Shown: positions 33,604-45,384 of the stretch, one piece after another
Numbering within the stretch: the first letter of the stretch is position 1
Layout of the letters: each line of letters begins with the position of its first letter
Assembly: GCA_025024175.1 (NCBI GenBank)
Contig: QCXZ01000137.1
Span: 76,818,680-76,882,679 of the forward strand
Direction: 5' to 3'
Length of the DNA stretch: 64,000 bases
Source: Rhyzopertha dominica
Lineage: Eukaryota > Arthropoda > Insecta > Coleoptera > Bostrichidae
Notes under the pieces: generated by a model
The model's database searches: none
Told to the model about the DNA's origin: nothing
What the model saw: the letters and a program-made list of their open reading frames with translations, nothing else
Translations under genes and position numbers: made by a program

Positions 33604-33909
33604 TTAAAATGCATGTCTATGCTGTGCTGTCTACACCTCAACCAACTGCAGATAGTACTATTTCGCTGTCATTACAGCTCATCAGTGCAGTTTAGGTCTA
33701 GTGTAGACAACACGGCATAGAAAGCAATGGTATGATGAAAGTAAGAATTTAGGATGGCAATGCCATCTGTCAGCATTACACTGACATGATGACAAAGCCA
33801 CCTAGCTGCCTTAACGGGTACTACTTCCTAAAGGAAGTGACCTGTAGCCTGACAAATTGGCATGCAACTGCATACTTCAATTTGACAGCAGGCCCCCACG
33901 GCACTTTTT
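33604..33909 (-). mobile_element. Retrozyme-like hammerhead repeat, copy B, with 12-bp TSD
   Basis: A 306-bp inverted copy of the repeat at 1-385. It is flanked by a perfect 12-bp direct repeat AAGTATCATATG (33592-33603 and 33910-33921), a clear target-site duplication. On the minus strand it starts AAAAAGTGCC and ends GCATTTTAA. It has no ORF. It carries a hammerhead with a fully conserved core (33624-33713). A duplication of this length suggests insertion through target-primed reverse transcription; small hammerhead retrotransposons (retrozymes) fit. It lacks the 21-base and 25-base segments present in copy A. Confidence 0.85.
33624..33713 (-). ncRNA. Type I hammerhead ribozyme, intact core
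   Basis: On the minus strand: outer helix I GTGTTGTCTACAC with GTGTAGACAGCAC; inner helix I AACTGCA (33692-33686) with TGCAGTT (33650-33644); core CTGATGA (33685-33679); stem II GCTGT-AATG-ACAGC (33678-33665); GAAA (33664-33661); short self-complementary stem III TAGTACTA, then T and C. Predicted cleavage is 3' of the C at 33651. Every invariant hammerhead base is present, including A15.1-U16.1. The tiny palindromic stem III suggests the motif may work best as a dimer, as proposed for other animal satellite hammerheads. Confidence 0.88.
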
Positions 33910-33921
33910 AAGTATCATATG

Positions 33922-35210
33922 TCCTAAAGAAAGAAACCGACAGGAGAATCCATCCTGTTATAGCGGAAGAAGTGTAAGTCAAGTCAAAATTCTATATAAT
34001 AATAAAAAACTTCAAACATAATTTCTTTGGGGTGTTGTAATACCTCGGAGCTTGCCTTATAATAATAGCCTAGATATACAGGCAGCATAAAGTACACGTA
34101 AACGTAATATGACGATTCTTGGAATTTAATTTAGCGCCATACCCTGCAGCTTGCTCTGTAGCAAGCCTTCTCATAAACTGATGATGGTATTGACCTTACC
34201 TGCACGTACAATTTCAATAATGCGGAAGAATGGATTCTTAAATAACTCTGTCGTTCATTACACGACAATAGTGGAACCGAAATGTACATTTATGAGACAC
34301 AAAAAAATTATAACGGGGAAGTGAAACTCGAAACATGAAAAGGGCGTGATATATGCTGTTATGAACGTATGCCATTTAATGCACTCGATAAGAACCGTAC
34401 ATAATGGCAACAAGAGATTGAGGAACAAAGGTGTTATTGTACGTGTCTTTGCGGAGTTGAATTATTGGATACGCGACCTGCAAATGCATTTTGCTGCAGT
34501 AACTTATATAATATATTTAAGAGCTTCAAACAAGCGTTTGTCTTTCACTGTACCATGAATATAAAATTTGTGAAGGCTGTAATAACACATAAACTACTGG
34601 AGCACAAGATTCCACAGTTGTGACATCACAACTGGATGTTTGTTGTAAAGGACACCATGTATTGCAGTCTTGTTAAGTGATCGAGGTCAGTGTCAGTAAC
34701 ACGTTATTTCGAAAACGATTTCGTGAGATTACAAGCGAGTTACACATTCAAATGCTATTATAAATGAGTTTATTAGTGTCTCGCGATGATCCTTGAATGA
34801 AATCATGATGTTAATGGGCATTTAATTCGTGTCTTGGTACAATGCAAGAACTGTAGGTAATAAAACGCTGAATTAAACTTACATTCATGTACAGATAGCT
34901 TTAATATTTAATAGTGTATTACCTTCAAGGCGGTAAATATCACTCTAGAGCTATGTCAACCCATGATAATTAAATATGTCACGTAATTGAAACATAAACG
35001 AAACGTAATTAATTTATCAGTATGCAGAAATAAAGGCCAGTCAAATTTCTACAGTATTTATGGGGCATATATATCTAAGAATAAAGATGCAAAATGGCGT
35101 TTGGTTTAGATGTTTGTTATGTATGAGAAATAAGTAGAGGAAAAATTAGGTAAACTACCTAACAGGAAGCCTTATACAGTTAAAAAAAAACGCTGCAAAT
35201 TGAATCAATA
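33922..35210. other. No gene recognised
   Basis: AT-rich DNA without a supportable ORF or repeat boundary. A slightly GC-richer stretch lies at about 34130-34520. Confidence 0.4.
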
Positions 35211-36006
35211 CTTCTACATCCAATTGTCAAAATGAGATTTATGTTTTTATTTCTTATACTATACGATCAGTAATCAGATTTTGAGCATTTTGTCCCTTTA
35301 CACATTTTTTCTAACACAATGTCCCCGTGGTATTAGCAAAAATATATAAATTTTAAAATCGGTTTTTTCCAAATAACTCGAAAATTATTAACTTAACAAA
35401 CAATTACAAGAGCGCTTTCTGATCAGAAATTTGATTTTCTATATAATACTAAAATTAAAAAAAAATCGTACGAGCAGGGACCAAAATAGGCGTTTTGGAA
35501 ATATTTCGAAAATGTCAAAATTTTGAATAAATTTTCTGACACTTTTTGTGAGAAATTTGATTTCCTATCTGATGGCATTTTCATTTTTTGAATATATTAA
35601 ATATATTCTGAGATATTTAGGAAAAACCGTTTTCTCTAAGTGACGCTTTTTTTGCTAATATCTTCTAACAGTATGCTGCACCGAAAATTTATAAGAGCAA
35701 ATAATTCTCGCAGTTATACTACTAATCACATACTAAAACGAAAAAAATATAAAAAAAATAAAAATTTGCGAAAAGGGTAGTTACCTCCCAGTTTTGCCCC
35801 CCTTTCCGAAACCCTACTTACCCCACAAACCATAGGTCGCTTTGGGTAGTTGAGATTTATACGTTTGCCAAATTTTAAGTTCATATATTAAGTCTTTCGA
35901 AAGTTATCGTGTCTACCAACAAAACCACAGACACACAGACAAGAAATTTTTGCTCAAATTTTGTTTTTTTCGCAATGCAATACTTCCCATTCGTTGGATG
36001 TGGAAG
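35211..36006. mobile_element. TA-flanked TIR element, copy 1
   Basis: Begins CTTCTACATCCAA and ends TTGGATGTGGAAG with TA on both sides, as expected for Tc1/mariner-type insertion. It is homologous to 51489-52317 (inverted) and 60188-60909. It has no transposase ORF. Interior landmarks shared by all copies are a CACAGACACACAGACAAG string and TAGGTCGCTTTGGGTAG. This copy lacks about 60 bp near its right end compared with copy 3. Confidence 0.8.
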
Positions 36007-37104
36007 TAATAAAATGTCTTGACATGAATTGACAAATAGTTGGGAAACTAAATTAATATCAGTGGTGTACTATAGTCAAATGTGAGGATTTTGTACACAT
36101 ACTTAGTTTTACAATGTTGTAAAAACTACTAGCCTGAAGACAGGATGCATAATTTCGGTAATACCACAGATAATATTTAATAGTTCAGGTTCTTCTATGT
36201 TTGATAAGATGGAGATCCTTATTTTATTTTGAAAATTACTCATAGCTCATTTATCCCAACAAACACAAAAAGTGAGCTATTAAACATTCGAGAAATATGC
36301 ATAATATATAGGTCAAAGTAATTTTACCTTTAATGAGTTAACAGGTTCACTTTGTTCCCAATCTTGGCAGAAGTTTTTATGTGAAATTTTGAGGAAAAGC
36401 CCTTTATGACAAAAAACGAAATTATGAAGGGTATAATATTCTGGACCACACATATGGTGGATATTTTTTACATTTGGACGGGAACTGACAGGAAGTTGAT
36501 ATATTTTTAAGATTCTTAATTGCATCTAACAAAACTATCAAATTTATATTAGAGAAAGAAAACAGTTATCTTCTAACAATGGATACGACACAAAGCTGTG
36601 GAATGAATACAGTATAAAGCAAGAATACAAAGAGTGCTGTACAATGTTAATGTAAATGAAGAATTACATATTTTTACGACAGTAAGTAGTAACAAACGGA
36701 ATAGCGTTTGTGTCAAAAATAGGCTCAAATAGTCAAATACGAATACATTAAACAAAGCGGTATTTGGCAACTAAAATACATGCAATGTGACAACAAGATT
36801 TGGAAGAAATTATTTTTCTGTGCAAGACTATCCGGTTGTGTTACCTGCAACCAGACAACATTTTGAGTGCTGCGCTAGTACATATATTTGTTTGATTAAC
36901 GAATAATGCCGTGTTTTTAAATTAAATGATACGCTCCAATATTATCGTTGTTAGTCGTTCTATGAAGACCAAGTGTAAACGTAAGATTGTAGATTTAGCC
37001 GTTGGCTTTTATTTTTAGGATAGTTAAGGAATTGACGGGATAATACGCGTACTAATAATCATAACTATATAAAAATCACAAGGAAACAACGAACTCGTTA
37101 TATT
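36007..37104. other. No gene recognised
   Basis: AT-rich DNA without recognisable coding or repeat structure. Confidence 0.4.
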
Positions 37105-37204
37105 TTAGAGGTATAAGGCAACTAAATAGATTACCGCAGAACATAAAATTATTTGATTCTGTAAGATTGTTCAAAAGGTGTTTAAAGCTATATAAGTATG
37201 TGTA
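37105..37204 (+). pseudogene. LINE ORF2 C-terminal tail
   Basis: Encodes FRGIRQLNRLPQNIKLFDSV then RLFKRCLKLYKYV and a stop. The N.LP..IK......FK..LK.YL pattern is the usual end of Jockey/CR1-like LINE proteins. Nothing upstream can be joined to it. Confidence 0.55.
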
Positions 37205-38224
37205 ATAAATAAGTTACAGGCTAATTATTGATACCTCGCCTTTTACAATTTTTTCTAGGACTATCAATTTCAAAAAACATTTAAATAATTGTGATCCTAG
37301 GGTAGATTTTGGATCATGCCCTATTTCTCCACCACTATATCCAACTAAACTAAATCCGTCAAAGTTCAGAGCGGAAAACCTTTCCCCGGCGCATTTAAAA
37401 AGCCTGGTGCAGTGGGACAGAAACGAATTCCAAATGAAATTTGTTTGTAACAGTGGAAAGTATTGCGTCGCGTGGAAAGAGTTTTAGTTTGAGCCGTCCT
37501 TTCTTTGCAACGGGTAAATAGAAAGCGTTCTGAGTCAGGCCGGGAATAAAATCTCCATAAGCGATTTCGGGCGTACGACGCGGCATTCACCAGCAAATAA
37601 GCTCTCCTGCATATGTAGGTCTTCGGTCTAGTTATTAAAGTAAAAAAAAACAGGAAAAAACATACGTGTACAAAAAGGTTTCATATTTGCTGCGTTATTC
37701 CTCATCTGCCTACCTATGTTCGGTGTGATGTCAAATTTCGTGAGTTCAAAGGCATTTTTTTTATTGAAAAAGGTATTTTGCTTTCACCGGGACACTGGGT
37801 CCCTAATTATATATAATTATAGGCGACGTAGCTGTAACATTCGAAAATGTCGAACGAGCCTTGGCAGCTTAATTTTTGAACAGGGAAGAGAGGCTAAGAA
37901 ATACCTACAGCTGGTATTAATTACGTAGAGAAAGGCAAATTTTTAAGCAAAAAGGAAGACATACAAAGAGTTTATTCTAACAGTGATCAAATGTTTGTTA
38001 GTTTTACAACCTACTGACAAAACACTTTACATAGACGTAAGTTTGTAGTAGTCCTCGATAAGATGTTCAACAACATTTCTTCCTAGAAAAGGATAAAATA
38101 AGCAGGGTTTTAGCAGCGGATTTTTTAATTTCATCAGAATTTCACAATGCTAAGTAGAAATGACAATTTTCGTATTATTTAAAGCAGAATTTGTCGTAAT
38201 ATTTTCAGAATACCTAAGTATGCT
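37205..38224. other. No gene recognised; GC-richer island at 37360-37600
   Basis: The island at about 37360-37600 is non-repetitive and open on the minus strand in two frames, but without recognisable content. It is a candidate regulatory element. The rest is AT-rich. Confidence 0.35.
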
Positions 38225-39605
38225 ACTTACCGAGAACTTAAGAATTTCATGTATAATGATTTCCCTTGGGATTTAATAGATGTGAATTTAGACCGGATCC
38301 TATATATTGCCTAATGTTAACGATAAACTAAAGTATCTCAACTCTTGTATCTTAGATGTATTTAACAAGCATGCGCCTTTTAGAACTTCTTACATATCAA
38401 AAACTCATACACCATGGATTACATTTATGATTAAAATCATAATGAAGGAGAGAAACAAATATTTAAAGTATAAACGGACAGGAAATTTGGGAGACTGGAT
38501 TCAACATAAGTCGGTTAGGAACTTGACTATTGCTGCAATAAGAAAGGAAAAAACAGACCACATCAAGCGCATTGTCGAAAATGCAAGTAGCAAACACCTG
38601 TTGAAAGCACTGACGATTTAAACATTAAGCAAAGTAAAAATAATTGCGACCTATTATTTCTGGATTAAAATGAGATGCTGTAGGCCAAGATGGTGTATCT
38701 GCTAAAATGTTAAAGTTATGGTGCTCCTTAATCTGTAAATACATTGTGCACATTATAAACTGTTGCTTTGGGCTTGGAAATTTTCACTAATTTGGCCACT
38801 TCCAAAGACTAACGAGATTAATTCCGTGTCTGATTTAAGACCTATCAATATTTTGCCAGCTTTATCCAACGTGTGCGAAAAGTTTGTGTTTAAGCAGATA
38901 CGCGCTATTGAAGCTTTGCCTGACAAGCGATCAATGTTTCGTTCTAGTTGTAGCATTACTGTACTGCTAGCCAATTTAGTAGAAATTGTGTTGCATCTCT
39001 CGATAAAAAGGAAACAAGCATTTTGGAATTTTTGGATTATTCAAAGTCATTTTTGATGCATTTAATCATGCACTTCTTTACAGTTTCTTTTTTTTAATTG
39101 TACCTGCTGTACCGACGTTAACAAGTTGTGCTTCTAAAAAATAAACTCAGGAGTGCCCCAAGTAGGCTGAATAATTCAAAAATGCTATGTTGCCTTCTAA
39201 CTCGTGTATTCAAAGTATCTAGTTCTGAATTTTAAACTGCAAGAGAAACTATGCTCAGATGCTACGGATAAATATAGGCTACAGAAAATTCGGAATAACT
39301 ACTGCAAGTTTATCTTTGTGTTGAAAAAGTTTGATCACGTTAGTTAGTACATTCAGAAGCTTAAATAGGTGAAGGTTAATAATATTTCATTCTCGTTTTG
39401 TAGCATTTCTATTTCGCGTGCTTCAAACATCGACGCATTTATACTCACAATATAAATTTCATAATCGCCAAAGTTTTCATGGTAGACACTTAACACTTAG
39501 AAATGTTACTCACTTGTCTATGCCTAATTTCGGAACACCGCTATATAAGGGGCCATTTTCTTATAACGCTATTAAATGCTTTACTACCATGTTGTTTAAT
39601 TAAAA
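38225..39605 (+). pseudogene. Degenerate Jockey/CR1-like LINE ORF2, LINE 4
   Basis: A decayed + strand LINE. At 38307-38621 is the linker between endonuclease and RT (HAPFRTSYISKTHTPWIT, then KERNKYLKYKRTG). At 38763-39056 is the early RT region (IWPLPKTNEINSVSDLRPIN, then ILPALSNVCEKFVFKQI). The catalytic part around 39050-39400 is unreadable through stops and deletions. At 39418-39603 is the C-terminal tail (THLYSQYKFHNRQSFHGRH, then GPFSYNAIKCF). The order matches the family and the spacing shows an internal deletion. It is non-functional. Confidence 0.75.
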
Positions 39606-41709
39606 AAAAACAATTGTATGTATAAATTAGTCCTTTTGATGTATATTGCCAACAATCATTATTAGTATCTACTTCTCTGTTGTATTAAGTTTGTATACTA
39701 GCTATGTTAGACTTCGCCCATTTTTTCTGCAAAAACAAAGACTACCCAAAATGTAGCAAGCATACCCATAAAATTGTAAGTAGTACCTATAAATTTAAGT
39801 ATTTTGCCTTCTAAATTCTAAAGTATTAGCAATTGCAATTTCTATTACTTACGAACAACTGTTAATATTTTTTTAACAACCAGGGTTTTACTTGTTCTTT
39901 TGCGTGTTATCAAGAAAATGTAGTACTATCTATCTATTTCCCAGTCTATAATTAGACGATCTTGTAAAATTATGTCATGGATAAGATCAATATTTTCCGG
40001 AGTGGTCGCAGGAAATGTCACAAATAAACTTTTGGATATCAAACTTTGACAGCTTATTCATAAAACATCATAGCACAATAGCAAACTGATCGGGCTAACT
40101 AGATATCAACATGTTCTCGTACAGTAAATACATTGTTTTAAAATGCCCCTTCAAGTCCATACCAAGAGCAATTACAGATCCATATTCTGAAGCCTAAGAA
40201 AATGCATAATTGTTACACATGACGCTTGCACTACACCTTCATAAACGGTCACCTGCACATGCCGTTCCAAATAAAAACAGCTAGTATTGAAACAACCAAT
40301 TACCAGCCGTCGGCTAACACAACTTTAACGATTGCGCATGAGAACATATTTACTCGGGTGTTGATGTAATAAAAGGCTGTTGTGCCCCTTTCGTCAGCGA
40401 TTGTTGAGTAAATTAGACCATATTAGCGGTATTATTTACAAAGCAAAAGACCGCGCTCGGCGCGGAAAATGGCCGTAAATTTTCACTCGGCAGCTTTTTT
40501 AAATTCCACTTTGTATAACCGGAAATAAGTATACGATCCAGAGCTGTAGGTTTCGGCACATATATTTTTTGTCCGCCGGTTTGGGCTTAATTTCAGCAAA
40601 AAATATCTTCGGGTAAAAATACGACCAGACGGGATTATCATTCCGGAATAAATCAAATAAATATAACAGGAATCGATTTTAGCTAAATCACACTACCTAT
40701 GTAAATGGATTAGGGCGCACGATACGCGATTTAAATTTAATTCGGGACAAGCGCTTAAAACACGCACAACGTGGCAGTCTATTTCCGGCTAGCAATTTAA
40801 AAAGGTCACATGGGGAAATTTTACTTTTTTATATGACAATTCCGTTGGTCCAATCAAATATATTAGTTGAATTGTGTCCAAGATAGTGTTAAATATTTTG
40901 AATTAATTAATAGCTTGTATGTGCTTTGCTACAAGTGTTTTACTAGATACCTATAGCAATTGTTTCAACTTTAAATATAAATTGTCAAACACCATCAAAA
41001 TATAATGAATTCGGACGTCCACATCACTTATTTTTAAAAGCCAGAGATTTTGACCAAAATTACAAAATTCTGCACATATGAGTTCATATAATTTCGAACC
41101 TGTTTGAAAACTACCATTAGGTCAATGCACATTCATCTAGACAGCTATTTATTATCTAATCGAGATATTTAGACTAACGGTTCGAAAACCTTAGTTTGAT
41201 AACGGTAAATTTCTTATAATTTTCGAGTTAATAAGACTTCCTGTTTAAGAGGGATAGCTGTTTCTATCTAATAATGTAGCTGCAATATATTTGTATGTAA
41301 TTCGATGTAGCCAATATAACCATCTGCATAAAACAAGAAACGGATATTGTGTGGATAAATCCTTATTTATTATTATAATTAATTACTAATAATAGAAAAG
41401 CGATTAACAATGAAATGTATTATTAATAGTTATTTATTTCAGATAGCATTTTATCCAAGCAAGTATGTTTCATTTTCTTAAGTGGTTAAAATGCGACTGA
41501 AACACGAATGCAATACAACGTTTTATCCAGAATCACAGGCATTTATAACCAAAATGGCCGGAATTTTATCTGATTTCATAAAAAGATAATCGACATTTGC
41601 TGTGACAGCAGCTGCCACCTAAACAATCATAGAAATTAACTGGAGGTGTTGAATTGTTTTCGATTGTTTATCGACTCCATTTGCAAAAAAATTGTAAAGT
41701 TGGTGAGAT
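39606..41709. other. No gene recognised; GC-richer island at 40380-40880
   Basis: The island at about 40380-40880 is non-repetitive, with TTTAAATTTAATT and TAAT-type sites between GC-rich blocks, and no ORF. It is one of the stronger candidate regulatory elements in the window. The rest is AT-rich. Confidence 0.35.
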
Positions 41710-42790
41710 ATGGAAGAAAGTGTTCATGGGATAATCCTGAAGGAAGCTGCAGAAGCAACTCTACAGTTATTGCCTGATGCGAAGTCCAAGGAACTTTATG
41801 AAAAAGTATTTTCGGAATTTACCGAATGGAATGACAAACAGGGTGTATCTACCATAAATGTTATGATATTTACTTAAATTTGAAGAAGAAGTATACACTT
41901 TCATCCATGTGGTCGAAGTACTCGATGCTGAAGGCTGCAATAAAGGTTTATAAAAACATAGACATTGGAAAATATAGGAAGTACACTGCCTACCTGAAGA
42001 GTGTGTCTAGAGAGTGCAAAGCGAAAAAAGCTGCAGTATTGGAAACAGCGAATGTGGAAGAATTTTGGCAAAGGGCTTGCGATAAGGCATATTTGGTGAT
42101 CAAGGTAACATCTCATAACTTTCTAGACGTTATGGATAATAAATTTTGAAATATTTTAGGTTGCACTAATAATGGGAGTGTCTAGTACCTGTCGTTGCTG
42201 CGAATTAACTAATTTGAAAATCAGTAATGTAGAAGACAGGGGCGCATATCTGCTTATTTCGATAACAGATGTCAAGACATGCATTACACGAAATTTTACA
42301 ATAATAGAATACGGATTCTCGATCAATGCTGTGGAGGCATGCAGAAAATACACATGCTTACATCTAAAGAATTTATCCAACGACAGATTCTTTTTACGAT
42401 ACACTAATTAAAAGTATACTTTACATCCTGTTGGAATCAACACTGTCGAAGGACCCTTCAAGAGTTGCTTCATTTTTGAGTCTGGCAAATGCAGAAGCTT
42501 GTGGCGGTTATTGTGTGAGGCAGACCTCAACAACTTTACTGGATAATAAAGGTGCTGACCTCACAACAATTAAACGACATGGTGGTGTGTGGAGAAGCAC
42601 TGCTATGGTAGGAAACTATATCGAGAATTTCATTTCTAAAGAGCTGGACATTGCAAAGAAAGTCCAAGATTCTGCTGATACTAATCACGTCTTGCAAGAA
42701 GAGGCATCTGCAGATTTAACAAGAACTTCGACAGGCATGCGCTCTGAAACCGCTACAAACTTAATGTTGGTGGCAAAAAATAAAATTTGA
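41710..42790 (+). pseudogene. Crypton-like tyrosine recombinase, frameshifted
   Basis: Starts with ATG at 41710 (MEESVHGIILKEAAEATLQ) and continues in pieces. At 41858-42110 is the core-binding domain (LSSMWSKYSMLKAAIKVY, then KYRKYTAYLKS). At 42172-42411 is catalytic box I with Arg (CRCCELTNLKI) and NVEDRGAYLLISITD. At 42431-42790 is box II (GYCVRQTSTTLL), then DLTTIKRHGG and GNYIENF with the presumed nucleophile Tyr. In the usual R...HxxR...H...Y set, the first His (GHSLRR in relatives) is Tyr here; the others remain. Three or more frameshifts break it. The family is common in insects and relates to Crypton-type transposons. No terminal repeats were identified. Confidence 0.75.
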
Positions 42791-45384
42791 TAACAAAAAT
42801 ACCGAAATGTTAATGTTAATAAAAGATAATTAAATGCGACTGATTTAAGATTGTATTTTCTTTATGTCACTGATGGACACTAGTGGATAAAGTAGTACTT
42901 TATACGGTTCTCAAGTGTGGATAGTATTTCAATTATAAAATGATTTTGATTAAACAGCATTTAAATATGTCCAATAATTTACACAAAATAAATCAGTGAC
43001 TAATACATAATACTGTACATAGTAATAATTACAACCCCTTTTTCTGTATTGCCTATATAGTGGAAATGTGGTTTTGTTATGCTACGTTTGTATAATTTAC
43101 ATTGAAATAGATCTATATAGTTATCGATGCCGTATAAATTTTGAAAAAATATTTGATACACTCGTAAGTTTGACATGGACAAGTCTATCTTCAATATATA
43201 TTAGAATCATCCCAAGTAACTTGATTTCACTGGGTTTTCCTAATGGACTTAACGCTCACAATGTATGCCTCAAAACGAACAAAGTGCGGCAAGCAAGTGT
43301 CTAAATCAAAATGATATGCATCACATCAATATTGATGGCAGAATAATGATAGATCGAATGGCAGATATAAAAATATCAAAGTAATAAATTTTTAATTACA
43401 AAAGTAACACAATTGGATCCAAAAATTACTCGAAGAAAACTGTAGTGTCCTGGGAGGTATGCGAAGATCGAAAGTATGATATGTGTTCAGGCTAGATTTT
43501 TTGATTTGAATGCCAAGATGGACATGTACTGGCATCTATCGAGAGAACCAATAAAACACTAAAGGCGATAAGATCGAATAGGAAAAAAAAGGACAAGTTA
43601 GTCAAAAAAGAGATCACCAGCGTGTGTGTGCGATGTTAATTTATTGCCAATATTCGCGATCGCCCAGGTTCTTACTGAGTAAATCTATCAAAAGGGGGTT
43701 CCTCATTTCCATGTCCTTATTCTTCCCAACCCCCCAAAAGAGACGAGGAAGTCAGGAAAACTGGGGTAAGTGCGCTTTATTTTTTTTACTTATAATCACG
43801 ATCTGGTGCATAATTAATATGTGTACTCAAAGTAGTCGAATACGTTTTTGTAAACAGTGTGCTTTTTCATTAAAGTAATAACATACAGCTCCATTTAAAG
43901 TATATAAATAAGCCGCTAATCTTTAATATATTAAAAATTACTCGTATTTCTACATTTAGTGAAACAATATTTCTGTAACACTTGCTATGTTGGTTTTTTT
44001 GCTAGTTTCTTATTCATATGAAAAATGAAACTTTGTTTTACTAAGCCAAAAATTTAATGAAACACGTAGAGAAGAACGACATATTTTTCATTAATACAAT
44101 TCAACGTATTATATTACCAAGAACCTTCATCTTTCGGTATAATATTAACGACAACAAATTGTACAACGAGAAGTTTTGATAATTATATGCGTTGTGTTTC
44201 TGGCAATTCAATTGAAAGTGCAATCAAACACCACACACAGAAGGAAACTTGCCTGAAAGTTATTTTTGCGAGCTTCATTTCACAATTATATAAGGCATGT
44301 GATGTGCTGAAAAAAATTGTAGTTTACTACTTCTATCAAGAAATTTTATATTTTAATCGCAATTACAAAAGTACCTTCAAGTTAAATTAGAGTAGGACCA
44401 AATGTCGTATGAAAATTCTTGTTTCTTTTGACTATGGATAAATTTATGTAATGCAGAAGGTGCCACTGAACAGCTTTAAGTCGTGAAGTACAAGTTACTC
44501 TCAATTAAATGTAATACCTATAACATGAAGTGGGATTACTGCCATTACAATTTATAACAATTAACGTCCGGTCCTGGCAAGCAGAGTTTATAGCAAAGGC
44601 GTTTTTAATCTTATGCACATATCATGCATTATTCCTCGTTTCCACGAAACAAAGCGGTTATTATAACAGCTAGCCAGCGGTGCCGTGAGTATTTCTAAAT
44701 CAAGATTGTTCTTGTGGAAAAGTGGCATACGAAATTTAATTAAATGTACAGCTGGCTGGAGTGTAAATGCTACCGGCAAAAATATATACCGGAAAAAGCT
44801 GCATTATATCTCTGGGGAAGGGTTGATTGGACACAGCCGGCCCTGGCGAATGCAATCCCGGATGCGGCAGGAGGAATAATTTTTAAAGGTACCGCACTGC
44901 TTTCGAAGCGGATGAGTGCTGCCAGGTCGATTTCCATTTTGCAACGTTTGTAAGCTGCCGTTTTCAATTGCAGGTTGAATCTTTCATGCCCAGGTCGTTA
45001 TTCCCCAAAGAAGATGCATTTTATGAGAATTCGAAATTATTAGGGCTTGGTCAATTATAGTTTGTGAGTCAATTTGATATAGCAATTAAATTATACTGCA
45101 GTGTAGGTATAATATGAAGGTAAGATTCTACGAACTTCTATTTCTATGTCTACAATAAAGGCATTCGAATCTTCTGACTTTTTTAATAATACGGTTGTCG
45201 AGCTGTGTATGAAATACTATTTTTATCATTTTTGTTAGTGATTTACAACAAAACAACACCCTTAAACTTGAAGAAAAATGTAAAATTCTGTATATTAGCC
45301 TAAAACTGTACAATGCACGAGCGAGATGCTTAAATTTGGAATTTGCACTAATGGCTATTACAAATTCAACATCATTCAAACTTT
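42791..45384. other. No gene recognised; GC-richer island at 44560-45005
   Basis: AT-rich DNA, with a GC-richer non-repetitive island at about 44560-45005. Open frames there run on both strands, which suggests composition. No element ends were found. Confidence 0.35.

Noticed and set aside
34160..34190. CTGATGA box as a hammerhead
   Set aside because: No stem II hairpin or GAAA box follows at the proper spacing. The same applies to CTGATGA strings near 4215, 10128, 11005 and 55758.
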